Shown here: positions 52,296-61,680 of the stretch, piece after piece
How positions within the stretch are numbered: the first letter of the stretch is position 1
Layout: each line of letters begins with the position of its first letter
Assembly (NCBI GenBank): GCA_003388555.1
Contig: QQVD01000040.1
Coordinates: 1 to 64,000, forward strand
DNA length: 64,000 nt
From: Acidobacteriota bacterium
GTDB lineage: Bacteria > Acidobacteriota > Thermoanaerobaculia > Multivoradales > Multivoraceae
Reading direction: 5' to 3'
The notes under the pieces: model-generated
Databases searched by the model: none
Seen by the model: only the letters and a program-made list of their open reading frames with translations
What the model was told of the DNA's origin: nothing
Position numbers and translations under genes: made by a program

Positions 52296-53699
52296 TCACT
52301 CGAGGCGTCGGCCCTCGTCGAGCAGATCCGCGTCGCCCTCGCGGCGCCGCTCGTCCTCCATCTGGCGATCGATGGTGTCGTCGGCCGAGAGATCCTGTTG
52401 CTCGGTCCGGGATCCCCCGTCCGGCGTCGTTCGCCGCACCGCTGGAGATGGCTGCGGCTTCGTCTCGCCGCCGCCGACAGGGCGCCGCTGCACCTGCAGC
52501 CGGTAGATCGGCTCCGGCATGTCGACGCCGGCGTCGTCGAAGGCGACCTTCACCAGGCGGATCGCCTCGCTGCGCGCCTTGGCGAAGTCGGACTCGCGCT
52601 GGTCGACCCAGGCGAAGAAGCAGAGCACTACGCTCGAGTCGCCGAGCTCCTGCACCAGCGCCAGGGGCTTCGGCTCGGCGATCACTGCGCTCATGCCGGC
52701 GAGCACCCCGAGCCCGATGCGCTGCGCCTCGAGCAGGTCCTCGCCGGCGCCGACCCCGACCGAGAAGTTGAAGCGGCGCAGGGGATTGCGCGAGTAGTTG
52801 AGCACCACGCCCTTGAAGACGTCGGCGTTGGGGATGCGCAGGTGGTTGCCGTCGAGGGTCATCAGGATGGTGGCGCGCGACGTCAGCCGCAGCACCTTGC
52901 CCTCGTGCGAGCCGATCACCACGTGATCGTTGGGTGCGAACGGCTGCCGCAGCGACAGCAGGATCGAGGCGATGTAGTTCTCCACCAGGTCGCGGAAGGC
53001 GAAGCCGACCGCGAGCCCGAGCACCCCGGCGGTGCCGAGCACGGCGCTGACCAGCGCGGTGGCGTCGAGCACGTCGAGCGCCAGCAGCGCACCGACGAGG
53101 AGGATCACGGCGCCGATCACCTGCCGCGCGATGTCGCGCAGGAACCGCGTCCTGAAGACCCGTTCGTAGGGTGCCGACCAACGCACCGCGAGCCGCGACA
53201 GCCCCCAGAAGAGGAGGAGGATGAGCAGCGCGGCGAGGATCAGCGGGATCGACTCGACCACCCTGGTGCCCAGCGTGCGGACCTTGTCCAGCGCCGGCTG
53301 CAGGCGCCGGCGCACGTCGGTCGAGACGTCGACGCCGTCGATGACCTCGGCGACTCCGGCGGTGCGCCGGGCGAGATCGACCGCCCGCTCTGCCGCGCTG
53401 CGCGCCCCGGCGGTGCCGCTCAGGCTGACCACACCGGCGCTGACGTCGACCTCGATCGACTCGGCCCCGGGGATCTGCGCCAGCCGCGTCTCGATCGCGC
53501 TCTCGATCCTCGCGTCGGTGGCCGCGTCGACGGTGACCGAGAGCTCGCCCTCCTGGGCGGAGGCGGGCTGCGTGCCCGCCAGGCAGAGGACCGCTACGAC
53601 CTTTGCGACGACCAACAGCGCCGTCGCGAGAGAGACCGGCCGGCGGTCAGCCGGCCCCGGCGCGCATCGGTCGCTCCGTGTGGGGTAGACAGATCTCAC
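52296..53699 (-). CDS. BON-domain mechanosensitive channel (MscS family)
   Basis: This protein of about 467 residues has a signal-like hydrophobic N-terminus (ATALLVVAKVVAVLCLAGT). A BON domain follows in the periplasm (ATDARIESAIETRLAQ, VSLSGTAGARSAAERAVDLAR), then three or more membrane helices. The MscS pore and cytosolic vestibule begin at LGTAGVLGLAVGFAFRDLVENYIASILLSL and GSHEGKVLRLTSRATIL. MscS channels open under membrane tension during osmotic down-shock. The BON domain may bind lipid or peptidoglycan. GTG 53699 is chosen; the frame is open back to a GTG at 53765, so the start is uncertain. A charged C-terminal tail ends the protein. Confidence 0.85.
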   Translation of the reverse strand: MRSVYPTRSDRCAPGPADRRPVSLATALLVVAKVVAVLCLAGTQPASAQEGELSVTVDAATDARIESAIETRLAQIPGAESIEVDVSAGVVSLSGTAGARSAAERAVDLARRTAGVAEVIDGVDVSTDVRRRLQPALDKVRTLGTRVVESIPLILAALLILLLFWGLSRLAVRWSAPYERVFRTRFLRDIARQVIGAVILLVGALLALDVLDATALVSAVLGTAGVLGLAVGFAFRDLVENYIASILLSLRQPFAPNDHVVIGSHEGKVLRLTSRATILMTLDGNHLRIPNADVFKGVVLNYSRNPLRRFNFSVGVGAGEDLLEAQRIGLGVLAGMSAVIAEPKPLALVQELGDSSVVLCFFAWVDQRESDFAKARSEAIRLVKVAFDDAGVDMPEPIYRLQVQRRPVGGGETKPQPSPAVRRTTPDGGSRTEQQDLSADDTIDRQMEDERRREGDADLLDEGRRLE

Positions 53700-53832
53700 G
53701 AGGTTTGGGATGTGGGGGAGGATGGTGCCACGATGGCGAGAGGCTTCGACGCAGGGCTTCGACACGCTCGCGGCTCGCGCCCAGGAGCCGAGCGGGCACT
53801 CGCCACGGTGACGACGAGAGACCTGTGACCTG

Positions 53833-55275
53833 ATGTGGAAGTGGATCGATTCCCTGCGTGTGCGCTTCCTCGGAGTGCTCGAAGCCGTGCGCGCCAGCTA
53901 CGGCTTCGTGCCGGCTCTGCTGGCCCTCGCCGCCAGCGCCGTCGCGGTGACGCTGGTGCTGGTCGAGCGCTCGGGTGAGCAGGAGTGGCTCGACGACCTG
54001 CCGTGGCTCGGCACCTGGACCGCCGAGAGCTGCCGATCGATCCTACAGGCCGTCGCCAGCTCGTCGATCACCGTCGCCGGCACGGTGTTCTCGATTCTCA
54101 TCGTGGCCTTGACCCTGGCGTCGTCGCAGTTCGGACCGCGTCTGCTGCGCACCTTCCTGCGCGATCGCGGCGCCCAGCTCGCCCTCGGCACCTTCGTCGC
54201 CACCTTCCTCTACTCGCTGCTGGTGCTCAGCGCGGTGCGCGACGAGCAGGTGCCGCGGCTGGCGACGGCCGGTGCCGTCGCCATGGCCGTGCTGTCCACC
54301 GCGATGCTGGTCCTCGTGCTGCACCGTTCGAGCGTCACCCTGCAGGCCAACGAGCTGCTCGCGGCTCTCGCTGCCGAGCTGCGCGACCAGGTGGAGTCGC
54401 TGCCCGAGCTCGCGGGTGACGACGACGGCACGTCTGGGGACTCGGAGGGGGATGGCGACGCTCGTCGGGACGATCTGGAGGGCGACGACCCGCTCCTCGA
54501 GGCGAGCGGAAGCGGCGGGCTCGAGATCCGGGCCGCGCCGCATGGGGACGGCTACCTGCGCGCGGTCGACGTCGACGCCCTGGTCGAGCTGGCGCGGCGT
54601 CAGGACGCCGTCGTCGAGCTGGCGATCGGGCCGGGGGCCTTCGTCTTCCCCGGCGCGCTTCTGGCACGCCTGAGATTCCCTCCTGGGAAGAGCGGCGACG
54701 GCGAGGAGGACGAGATCGTCGATGAGATCCGGGCCGCGCTCTCCGTCGGCTCGAGCCGCAGCTCGGTGCAGGATCTCGGCTTCCTTCTCGATCAGCTGGT
54801 CGAGATGGCGCTGCGTGCCCTGTCGCCCGGCATCAACGATCCCACCACCGCCAGCGCCTGCGTGCACCGGATCGGCGCGGCGCTCTGCCTGCTGCAGGGC
54901 CGCCGGCTGCCGCCCGCACGGCTTCGCGACGCCCGAGGTCGGGTGCGGCTGGTGCGGCCGTCGGTGAGTCTGGTGCGGCTCGCTGCCCGGACCTTCGAGC
55001 CGATCCGGCGGGCCGGTATCTCACATCCTGGCGTCGTGTTGACCCTGATCGAGACCGCAGCCGAGGTCTCACTCCAGCAGGCCCTGCGGCGGGGAAGCGA
55101 CGACCTCGCTACGTGGTACCGGGAGTTCGCCGCCGACACCGTCGAGCAGGTGCGGGCGGCCGGCGCGCCCGATCCCACCGTCGAGCAGGTGGAGCGCGCA
55201 CACCGCTCCTCGATGAGCGAGTACGGCGAGCTCACGCGCGCCGCTCGGCGAGCAGCGCCTCCACCGGTTGGCTGA
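53833..55275 (+). CDS. DUF2254 membrane protein
   Basis: This 480-residue protein has four hydrophobic segments in its first 170 residues: RASYGFVPALLALAASAVAVTLVLV, SSITVAGTVFSILIVALTLASSQ, TFVATFLYSLLVLSAV and VAMAVLSTAMLVLVL. The cytosolic part has the DUF2254 motifs DLGFLLDQLVEMALRALSPGINDPTTA and an acidic insert. The family has no known activity; a role in membrane integrity is a guess. It is divergent from the MscS gene by 133 bp. Its end overlaps the end of the opposite MATE gene by 44 bases. Confidence 0.88.
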   Translation: MWKWIDSLRVRFLGVLEAVRASYGFVPALLALAASAVAVTLVLVERSGEQEWLDDLPWLGTWTAESCRSILQAVASSSITVAGTVFSILIVALTLASSQFGPRLLRTFLRDRGAQLALGTFVATFLYSLLVLSAVRDEQVPRLATAGAVAMAVLSTAMLVLVLHRSSVTLQANELLAALAAELRDQVESLPELAGDDDGTSGDSEGDGDARRDDLEGDDPLLEASGSGGLEIRAAPHGDGYLRAVDVDALVELARRQDAVVELAIGPGAFVFPGALLARLRFPPGKSGDGEEDEIVDEIRAALSVGSSRSSVQDLGFLLDQLVEMALRALSPGINDPTTASACVHRIGAALCLLQGRRLPPARLRDARGRVRLVRPSVSLVRLAARTFEPIRRAGISHPGVVLTLIETAAEVSLQQALRRGSDDLATWYREFAADTVEQVRAAGAPDPTVEQVERAHRSSMSEYGELTRAARRAAPPPVG

Positions 55276-56635
55276 GCCGCCGGCGGGTGCGCAGCACCAG
55301 CAGCACCGCGGTGGTCGCCAGACCCAGAGTGAGGCCCCACCAGAGGCCGCGGGGCCCGAGCTCCAGCGGGAAGGCGAGCAGCCACGCGGCCGGCAGGCCG
55401 AGGCCCCAGAAGCCGATCAGGGCCAGGGCGGCGGGCAGCAGGGTGTCGGCGGCGCCGCGCAGCACCCCGGCTGCCACCACCTGAAGCCCGTCGACGATCT
55501 GGAACGCGGCGGCGATCGGCAGCAGCGTCGCCGCCACCGCGATGACCTCGGGCTCGGGTGTGTAGAGGCGTCCGAGCAGTCGCGGGAAGGCGGCGAAGGT
55601 GAGCGCCGACAGGCTCATCGCGGCCGCGCCGAGCCCGAGCGAGACGACCGCGGCGCGCCGCGCCGCCTCGACGTCGCGGCGGCCGATGGCGTTGCCGACC
55701 CGGGTCGCCGCGGCGCCGGCGACGCCGAGCGGCACCATGAAGGCGAGCGATGCGAGGTTGAGGGCGATCTGGTGGCCGGCGAACTGCACCGCGCCGAGGG
55801 CACCCATCATCAGCGCCACCAGCGAGAAGATCCAGTACTCTGCCGCCTGTTGCAGCGAGATCGGCACGCCCAGGCGCACCAGGTCGACGAAGGCGCCCGG
55901 GCGCAGCGCTCGTGAGAGGGCCGAGCTGCGCGCCGCCGAGCGCGCCGGGACCACCTGCCGGATCAGGGGCCAGGAGGCGGCGACGAGCACCAGCAGCAGC
56001 ACCCAGCGCGAGATCGAGGTCGCCAGCCCGGATCCCAGCACTCCGAGCGCGGGAGCGCCGAAGCCGCCGAACACCAGGGCGTAGTTGGCGACCACGTTGA
56101 CCAGGTTGCCGGCCACCACCGCGAGCACCGCCGGCCGCACGATCGACATCGACTGCAGGGTCTGGCGCACCAGGAAGAAGAGCAGGAAGCCCGGCATCCC
56201 GGGGACGACGCCACGCAGGTACTCGGTGGACAGCGGCACGATCTCCGGCTGCTGCCGCAGCCAGTGCAGCTGAGGACCGACGAACCAGAGGCCGAGCATG
56301 GTGAGCAGGGAGAGGGTGCCGACGACGACGAGGCCGCGCACCAGGTGGCGCAGCACCGCGGCCCGGTCGCCGGCTCCGTGCGCCTGCGACACCAGCGGGT
56401 CCACCGCCATGATCAGCCCGAAGGCTGGCGCCGCGATGCCGAAGGTGACGGCAGTGCCGAGGGCGCCTGCCGCCAGCGCCTCCTTGGAGAGGCGGCCGAG
56501 CATCATCGTGTCGACGGTGCCCATCAGCAGCATGCCGAGCTGCACGGTGACGATCGGGGCGGCCAGGCGCGCCACCTCCCTCACCTCGCGGCGAATGCTC
56601 ACCCGCGGCGGGGAGGCGGTGCTCGGAATGCTCAT
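55232..56635 (-). CDS. MATE family efflux transporter
   Basis: This 467-residue protein has 12 hydrophobic segments of the MATE (NorM-like) fold. Repeated family segments are IVTVQLGMLLMGTVDTMMLGRL in the first half and GVPISLQQAAEYWIFSLVALMMGALGAV in the second. MATE proteins export drugs or metabolites using sodium or proton gradients. The ATG is at 56635. It is convergent with the DUF2254 gene, overlapping it by 44 bases at the 3' ends. The substrate is not predictable. Confidence 0.93.
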   Translation of the reverse strand: MSIPSTASPPRVSIRREVREVARLAAPIVTVQLGMLLMGTVDTMMLGRLSKEALAAGALGTAVTFGIAAPAFGLIMAVDPLVSQAHGAGDRAAVLRHLVRGLVVVGTLSLLTMLGLWFVGPQLHWLRQQPEIVPLSTEYLRGVVPGMPGFLLFFLVRQTLQSMSIVRPAVLAVVAGNLVNVVANYALVFGGFGAPALGVLGSGLATSISRWVLLLVLVAASWPLIRQVVPARSAARSSALSRALRPGAFVDLVRLGVPISLQQAAEYWIFSLVALMMGALGAVQFAGHQIALNLASLAFMVPLGVAGAAATRVGNAIGRRDVEAARRAAVVSLGLGAAAMSLSALTFAAFPRLLGRLYTPEPEVIAVAATLLPIAAAFQIVDGLQVVAAGVLRGAADTLLPAALALIGFWGLGLPAAWLLAFPLELGPRGLWWGLTLGLATTAVLLVLRTRRRLSQPVEALLAERRA

Positions 56636-56844
56636 GGGGTGGGCGGGGCGGTGGCTGAGGGGAACCCGTCGGCCGCGGCCGATCAGTCTATGTGCGGGCG
56701 CGGTCGATGGCGGGGCCTCGGGTCTCCCGGTCCGCCGGGGAGTCCTCGCACCGCTCGCGCCCGGCGCATGATGGGCGCCCCGGTAGAATCGGTGGATGCA
56801 TCGACAGCACGGCCGGGCGACGCCGAGTCGTCCGGGCTCCTAGG

Positions 56845-59235
56845 GTGACCGGCTCCGGCGGCGAACCGGTGGCGACGGGCTCCGCATCGGCGGTGCCCGC
56901 CGCGGCGGCGACGGCGGCCGCTGACGGGACGGATTCCGTGTCGCTCTGGCCGCCGGAGAGCGCCGGTCGTCCGGTCGTCTTCCTGGCCGATCTGCGGCGT
57001 CCCTTCGAGGCCGAGATCCTGCGCCGCAGGATCGAGCGGGCGAAGCCCGGGGACCGCTCCGCAGGGTGGCGTCTGGTGCCGATCTCCGACCGCTCCGGAG
57101 GCGCCTCGCAGGCTCTGCGCTCGGCCCTCGGCGAGGAGGTGTGGCTGCAGCCGGTACGGCTGTTCTGGCGCCCGGCCGGGGAAGGGCGCAGCGGCCTGTG
57201 GGGCGAGATCCGCGAGGCGCTGAGCGGCAACCCCGGTCGGCGGCGAGGCCGCCGGCTGGCGCGCCGGGAGCCGGAGCGAGCCCAGGTGCTGGTCGGCGCC
57301 GGGGCGCTGCGCAGCGAGGTCGAGGAGCGCTACCACTCGGTGTGGGACGCGCGCCAGGAGCACGCCACCCTGGCCGACTTCGTCGCCCGCCAGGCACTGG
57401 TGGTGCTCGAGCGCGCCGAACGCGCGGCGCGTGGGGCGCGCTACAAGGTGCCGCGGCTGCTGCCGCGCGACGTCTTCTCGAACCGCCGCTTCCGGGACCA
57501 GCTGGAGGCCATCGCGGAGCGCGAGGGCGTGTCGCTGCACAAGGTCGATGCGCGCGCGGCGCGATACCTGCGGGAGATGGCGGCCACCCAGACGCCGCTG
57601 ACGCTCGACGTGGTGATGGCCGTGCAGCAGGCGATGACCAGGGCCAACCACGACCCCGTGATCGACGTCGTCGAGGAGCAGATGGAGACGGTGAGGCAGC
57701 TCGTGCGCTCGCGCCCGGTCGCCTTCGTGATGACCCACAAGTCGATGCTCGACTCGATGGCCCTGCAGTGCGTGCTCTGGCGGCGCAACCTGCCGATGCC
57801 GCTGACCTTCGGCGGCATCAACATGAACACGCCGGGGATCGGCGCCCTGGCGCGGCGCGCCGGGGTGATCTTCCTGCGCCGCTCGTTCCAGGACAACGCG
57901 GTCTACAAGGCGACCTTCCGGCGCTACATCGACTACCTGATCGAGAAGCGCTTCTCGCTGCTCTGGGCGCTCGAAGGCACCCGCTCGCGCACTGGCAAGC
58001 TGCTTCCGCCGCGCTACGGGCTGTTCAACTACGTGGTGCAGGCGATCCTGCGCACCCACGTCTTCGACGTCACCTTCGTGCCGGTGAACATCACCTACGA
58101 CCAGATCACCGAGGTGGCCGACTACGCCAGCGAGCAGCTCGGACGCGACAAGAAGCCCGAGGGCGCCGGCTGGTTCGTGCGCTTCCTGCGCGGCGGCGCG
58201 CCTCACGGCCGTATCTTCCTACGTTTCGGCGCGCCGCTGACCCTGCCCGACCTGGTGCCGCTCGAGCGGCTCGAGGAGGGGCTCGACGAGGCGGGTCAGC
58301 AGGCCGCGGTGCAGCGCCTCGCCTTCGAGACTGCGGTGCGCATGAACGGCGTCACGCCGATCACGCCGACCGCGATCGTCACCCTGATCCTGCTCGCCTC
58401 GGACGCCAGGGCGCAGTCGCTGCGTAGCATCCAGCATCCGGCCCGCGCCGGCATGGCGCTGGTGCGCCGTCGTCGCCTCGAGGTCGTCGGACGCACCGAC
58501 TTCAAGCGCGACGAGGCGCTGCGCGAGGTGCTCGAGCAGCTGATCGCCACCGGGGTCGTCACCCGCTACGACGAGGGCGAAGAGCCGCTCTACGGCATCG
58601 CCGAGGCACAGCACCTCAAGGCGGCCTACTACCGCAACACGATCATCCACTTCTTCGTCGTCGATGCGCTGATCGAGCTCTCGCTGCTCCAGGCTGCGGG
58701 CCGCGACGAGGCCGCTTTCTGGGCCGAGATGCTGCGGCTGCGCGACCTGTTCAAGCACGAGTTCTACTTCCGGCGCCGCGACGAGTTCCGCCGCTACGCC
58801 GAGTCGTTGCTCACTCAGCGCTTCCCACGCTGGCGCGAGCGGCTCCCCGAGGGCGCCGAGGCGGTGCGCGGGATGCTGTCGGGCGTCGATCCGCTGCTCT
58901 CGCACGCGGTGCTGCGCTCGTTCGTCGACGCCTACTGGGTCGTGGCGCGCCGCCTGGGCCAGCTCGACGGCGCCGCCGTGGGCGATCGCAAGGAGTTCGT
59001 GCGCGACTGCCTCAGGCTGGGTCGGCAGCTGCGCCTCGAGGGCCGCATCTTCTCCGAGGAGTCGGTGTCGCGCAGCCTCTACGAGACGGCGCTCAAGGTC
59101 GCCGAGGGGCGGGGGCTGCTCGGCGACGAGAGCGGCGCCGATCCGGCGGCGCGCCGCGTCTTCGTCGAGCAGCTGCGCTCGCTCGGTCGCCGGCTCGATG
59201 AAGTACTCTCGCTGGGTCGCGCGCCGGCCGACTGA
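56845..59235 (+). CDS. PlsB-like glycerol-3-phosphate acyltransferase
   Basis: This protein of about 796 residues has the four acyltransferase blocks of the PlsB/GPAT family. Block I is MTHKSMLDS (His298, Asp303) and block II is GVIFLRRSFQDN. Block III is ALEGTRSRTGKLLPPRYG and block IV VTFVPVNITYDQ. It would make lysophosphatidic acid from glycerol-3-phosphate and acyl thioester at the membrane. The length matches PlsB, and the C-terminal third is helical. The start is uncertain: the GTG at 56845 or an earlier GTG or ATG near 56692. It precedes a HAD-PlsC gene by 35 bp, so the pair could make phosphatidic acid in two steps. Confidence 0.88.
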   Translation: MTGSGGEPVATGSASAVPAAAATAAADGTDSVSLWPPESAGRPVVFLADLRRPFEAEILRRRIERAKPGDRSAGWRLVPISDRSGGASQALRSALGEEVWLQPVRLFWRPAGEGRSGLWGEIREALSGNPGRRRGRRLARREPERAQVLVGAGALRSEVEERYHSVWDARQEHATLADFVARQALVVLERAERAARGARYKVPRLLPRDVFSNRRFRDQLEAIAEREGVSLHKVDARAARYLREMAATQTPLTLDVVMAVQQAMTRANHDPVIDVVEEQMETVRQLVRSRPVAFVMTHKSMLDSMALQCVLWRRNLPMPLTFGGINMNTPGIGALARRAGVIFLRRSFQDNAVYKATFRRYIDYLIEKRFSLLWALEGTRSRTGKLLPPRYGLFNYVVQAILRTHVFDVTFVPVNITYDQITEVADYASEQLGRDKKPEGAGWFVRFLRGGAPHGRIFLRFGAPLTLPDLVPLERLEEGLDEAGQQAAVQRLAFETAVRMNGVTPITPTAIVTLILLASDARAQSLRSIQHPARAGMALVRRRRLEVVGRTDFKRDEALREVLEQLIATGVVTRYDEGEEPLYGIAEAQHLKAAYYRNTIIHFFVVDALIELSLLQAAGRDEAAFWAEMLRLRDLFKHEFYFRRRDEFRRYAESLLTQRFPRWRERLPEGAEAVRGMLSGVDPLLSHAVLRSFVDAYWVVARRLGQLDGAAVGDRKEFVRDCLRLGRQLRLEGRIFSEESVSRSLYETALKVAEGRGLLGDESGADPAARRVFVEQLRSLGRRLDEVLSLGRAPAD

Positions 59236-59270
59236 GCTCGATCCAGCGCGCGGGGGAGGGTCGTTCCCGA

Positions 59271-60698
59271 GTGAGCACGCCGCGGGTCCGCAAACTGATC
59301 GCCCAGATCGAGTCGAGCCCCGAGGGGCCCGGCGTCGCCGCGCTGTTCGACCTCGACCGCACCCTGATCCAGGGCTACTCCGCGGTCGACGTGCTGGTCG
59401 AGCGGCTGCGTCGGCGCGAGATCAGCCTGGCGCAGCTCGGCGAGGCGCTGCGCCACGCCTACGACTTCTCGAGCGAGAAGATCGACTTCCGCGAGTTCGT
59501 GCGCCGCTCTGCCGTCGACGCCGCGGGCCGTCCGGACGAGCAGAACGTCGCCTTCGGCCGCGAGCTGTTCGATCGCCGCATCGCGCGCCGCATCTTCCCG
59601 GAGGCGAGGGCGCTGGTGGCGGCCCACCGCCGCCGCGGCCACACCCTGGCGGTGGTCTCCTCGGCGACCCCGTACCAGGTGGATCCGGTGGCGGAAGACC
59701 TGGGGATCCCGCACGTGGTGTGCACCCGGCTGCGCATCGACGACGGCATCTGCAGCGGCGAGATCGACGGCGAGCCGTGCTACGGCATCGGCAAGGTGGA
59801 GGGCGCCAGGCGGCTCGCCGAGGCGAACGGCTTCGACCTCGAGCGCAGCTTCTTCTACAGCGACAGCCACGAGGACCTGCCGCTGCTCGAGGCGGTCGCC
59901 CACCCCCGGGCGCTGAATCCGAACTGGCGGCTCGCCGAGGAGGCGCGGCGTCGCGGCTGGCCGCTGGTGCGCTTCCACTCGCGCGGCCGGCCCAGCACCG
60001 AGCAGGTGGTGCGCACCGGCATGGCCTACGGCGCCATGCTGCCCGCCGCCTGGGCGGGGCTCAGCGACTACCTGATGACCGGCTCGGTGCGCCGGGCGCG
60101 CAACACGGCGACTGTGGTGTGGAGCGAGCTGGCGACCCGCGCCGTCGACCTGCGCCTGGTGGTCGACGGCAAGGAGCATCTCTGGTCGCGCCGCCCCGCG
60201 GTGTTCGTGTTCAACCACCAGAGCGCGCTCGATGCCCTGGTGGTCGCCAAGCTGCTGCGTCGCGACATCACGGGTGTGGCCAAGAAGGAGGTCAAGCGCC
60301 AGCCGGTGGTGGGTCAGCTGTTCCAGGCCGGCGGCGTCGTGTTCATCGACCGCGCCGACCGCAAGAAGGCGATCGCGGCGATGCAGCCGGCGGTCGAGGC
60401 GCTGCGCGGCGGCATCTCGATCGCCATCGCTCCGGAGGGGACCCGCAGCACGACGCGTCGGCTCGGCCGGTTCAAGAAGGGGGCCTTCCACATGGCGATC
60501 GACGCCGGCGTGCCGATGGTCCCGATCGTGATCCGCAACGCCCACGACCGCATGCCGAAGGGCGCCGTCTTCTCGCAGCCGGGAGTCGTCGAGGTCAAGG
60601 TGCTGCCGCCGGTCGACACCGCGGAGTGGAGCAAGAGCACGATCGACCAGCACGTCGAGGAGGTGCGGTCGATGTTCGCGGCGAACCTGGGCGAGTGA
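59271..60698 (+). CDS. HAD-IB phosphatase / PlsC acyltransferase fusion
   Basis: This 475-residue protein joins a HAD-IB hydrolase (FDLDRTL with Asp27/Asp29, SSATPYQ, SDSHEDLPLLEAV) to a PlsC-type acyltransferase. In the second domain, NHQSALD (His316, Asp321) is the HX4D catalytic site and IAPEGTRSTTRRLGRFKKGAFHMA is the substrate block. HAD-PlsC fusions occur in mycobacteria and other bacteria. The phosphatase could act on a lipid phosphate or regulate the acyl transfer. The start is GTG, with a GGGGGAGGG site. It follows the PlsB-like gene, and the neighbouring genes share the same strand. Confidence 0.9.
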   Translation: MSTPRVRKLIAQIESSPEGPGVAALFDLDRTLIQGYSAVDVLVERLRRREISLAQLGEALRHAYDFSSEKIDFREFVRRSAVDAAGRPDEQNVAFGRELFDRRIARRIFPEARALVAAHRRRGHTLAVVSSATPYQVDPVAEDLGIPHVVCTRLRIDDGICSGEIDGEPCYGIGKVEGARRLAEANGFDLERSFFYSDSHEDLPLLEAVAHPRALNPNWRLAEEARRRGWPLVRFHSRGRPSTEQVVRTGMAYGAMLPAAWAGLSDYLMTGSVRRARNTATVVWSELATRAVDLRLVVDGKEHLWSRRPAVFVFNHQSALDALVVAKLLRRDITGVAKKEVKRQPVVGQLFQAGGVVFIDRADRKKAIAAMQPAVEALRGGISIAIAPEGTRSTTRRLGRFKKGAFHMAIDAGVPMVPIVIRNAHDRMPKGAVFSQPGVVEVKVLPPVDTAEWSKSTIDQHVEEVRSMFAANLGE

Positions 60699-60735
60699 TG
60701 ACCGCCGCGTCGTTGCAGCAGAGACGGCCGATCCG

Positions 60736-61680
60736 ATGAGCGGTCTCGGTGACGACGCCGTGGTGCGCAGCGTCGAAGGTCTGCTCGAGGGCCATGCCTC
60801 GCAGCGCGAGCGGTGCCTCGACTGCGAGGCGCCGCTGCACGGCCTCTACTGCAGTCGCTGCGGCCAGAAGTCGACCCGCGGCGTCGAGGTGTCGCTGCGT
60901 CAGTTCGGCCGCGAGGCGCTCGACAGCGTGTTCTCGTTCGACTCACGGATCTGGCGCACCCTGCGCCTGCTGATCGCGCAGCCCGGCCGGCTGAGCGTCG
61001 AGTACTGGCAGGGGCGACGGGCGCGCTACGTGGCGCCGCTGCGCCTCTACCTCTTCGTCAGCTTCGTCGCCTTCCTCGCCCTCGGGCTGTTCGGCGAGGG
61101 AGAGCTGGTGACCACCGGCGAGATCCGATCCGACGGCGGAATCGTGCAGATCTCGTCCGGCGCCAGGGACACCGGCTCCGACGAGGGGACCGGCAACGAG
61201 GATCCCGACATCGACTGGCAGACGGACTTCGCCGACGCGCCGGCGCCGCTGCGCTGGTTCCTGCTCGAGATCGTGCGCCCGGCGATCGAGAACCCCGAGC
61301 GCATCCAGACGATCTTCGCCCAGCGGCTGCCCTGGGCCATCTTCCTGATGGTGCCGTTCTTCGCTGCGTTGCTGAAGATCCTCTTCCGCCGCCCGCGACG
61401 CTACTTCGTCGCCCATCTGGTGTTCTCGCTGCATCTGCACGCCGCCGCCTTCCTGCTCATCGCCGTGGGGGCGACCGCCGACTGGCTCACCGGCAGTGAG
61501 CTCCCCTCCACCGTCGCCGTCGTGGCGATCGTCGTCCTGCTGCTCCTCTCCCTGCGCACGGCGTATGCCGACGGCTGGCTGCTGTCGGCGCTGAAGACGG
61601 CGCTCCTGGTCTTCGTGCACACCCTGGCGCTGTCCGCCGTCACGGTGCTGACGGTGATGGTCAGCGCCCTGTCGCTTTGA
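60736..61680 (+). CDS. DUF3667 membrane protein with zinc-ribbon
   Basis: This 314-residue protein has an N-terminal zinc-binding unit (Cys27, Cys30, Cys39, Cys42 in CLDCEAPLHGLYCSRCGQ). The DUF3667 membrane segment (RLLIAQPGRLSVEYWQGRRARYVAPLRLYLFVSFVAFLAL) and three to five further hydrophobic helices follow. The family is of unknown function. The ATG lies 37 bases after the HAD-PlsC gene, and its stop overlaps the DMT gene start as TTGA. It is in the middle of a phospholipid-linked operon, so a membrane-related role is plausible. Confidence 0.88.
   Translation: MSGLGDDAVVRSVEGLLEGHASQRERCLDCEAPLHGLYCSRCGQKSTRGVEVSLRQFGREALDSVFSFDSRIWRTLRLLIAQPGRLSVEYWQGRRARYVAPLRLYLFVSFVAFLALGLFGEGELVTTGEIRSDGGIVQISSGARDTGSDEGTGNEDPDIDWQTDFADAPAPLRWFLLEIVRPAIENPERIQTIFAQRLPWAIFLMVPFFAALLKILFRRPRRYFVAHLVFSLHLHAAAFLLIAVGATADWLTGSELPSTVAVVAIVVLLLLSLRTAYADGWLLSALKTALLVFVHTLALSAVTVLTVMVSALSL

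Noticed and set aside
56784-56789. TAGAAT as a -10 box for the PlsB-like gene
   Set aside because: No matching -35 at a proper distance, so not reported as a feature.
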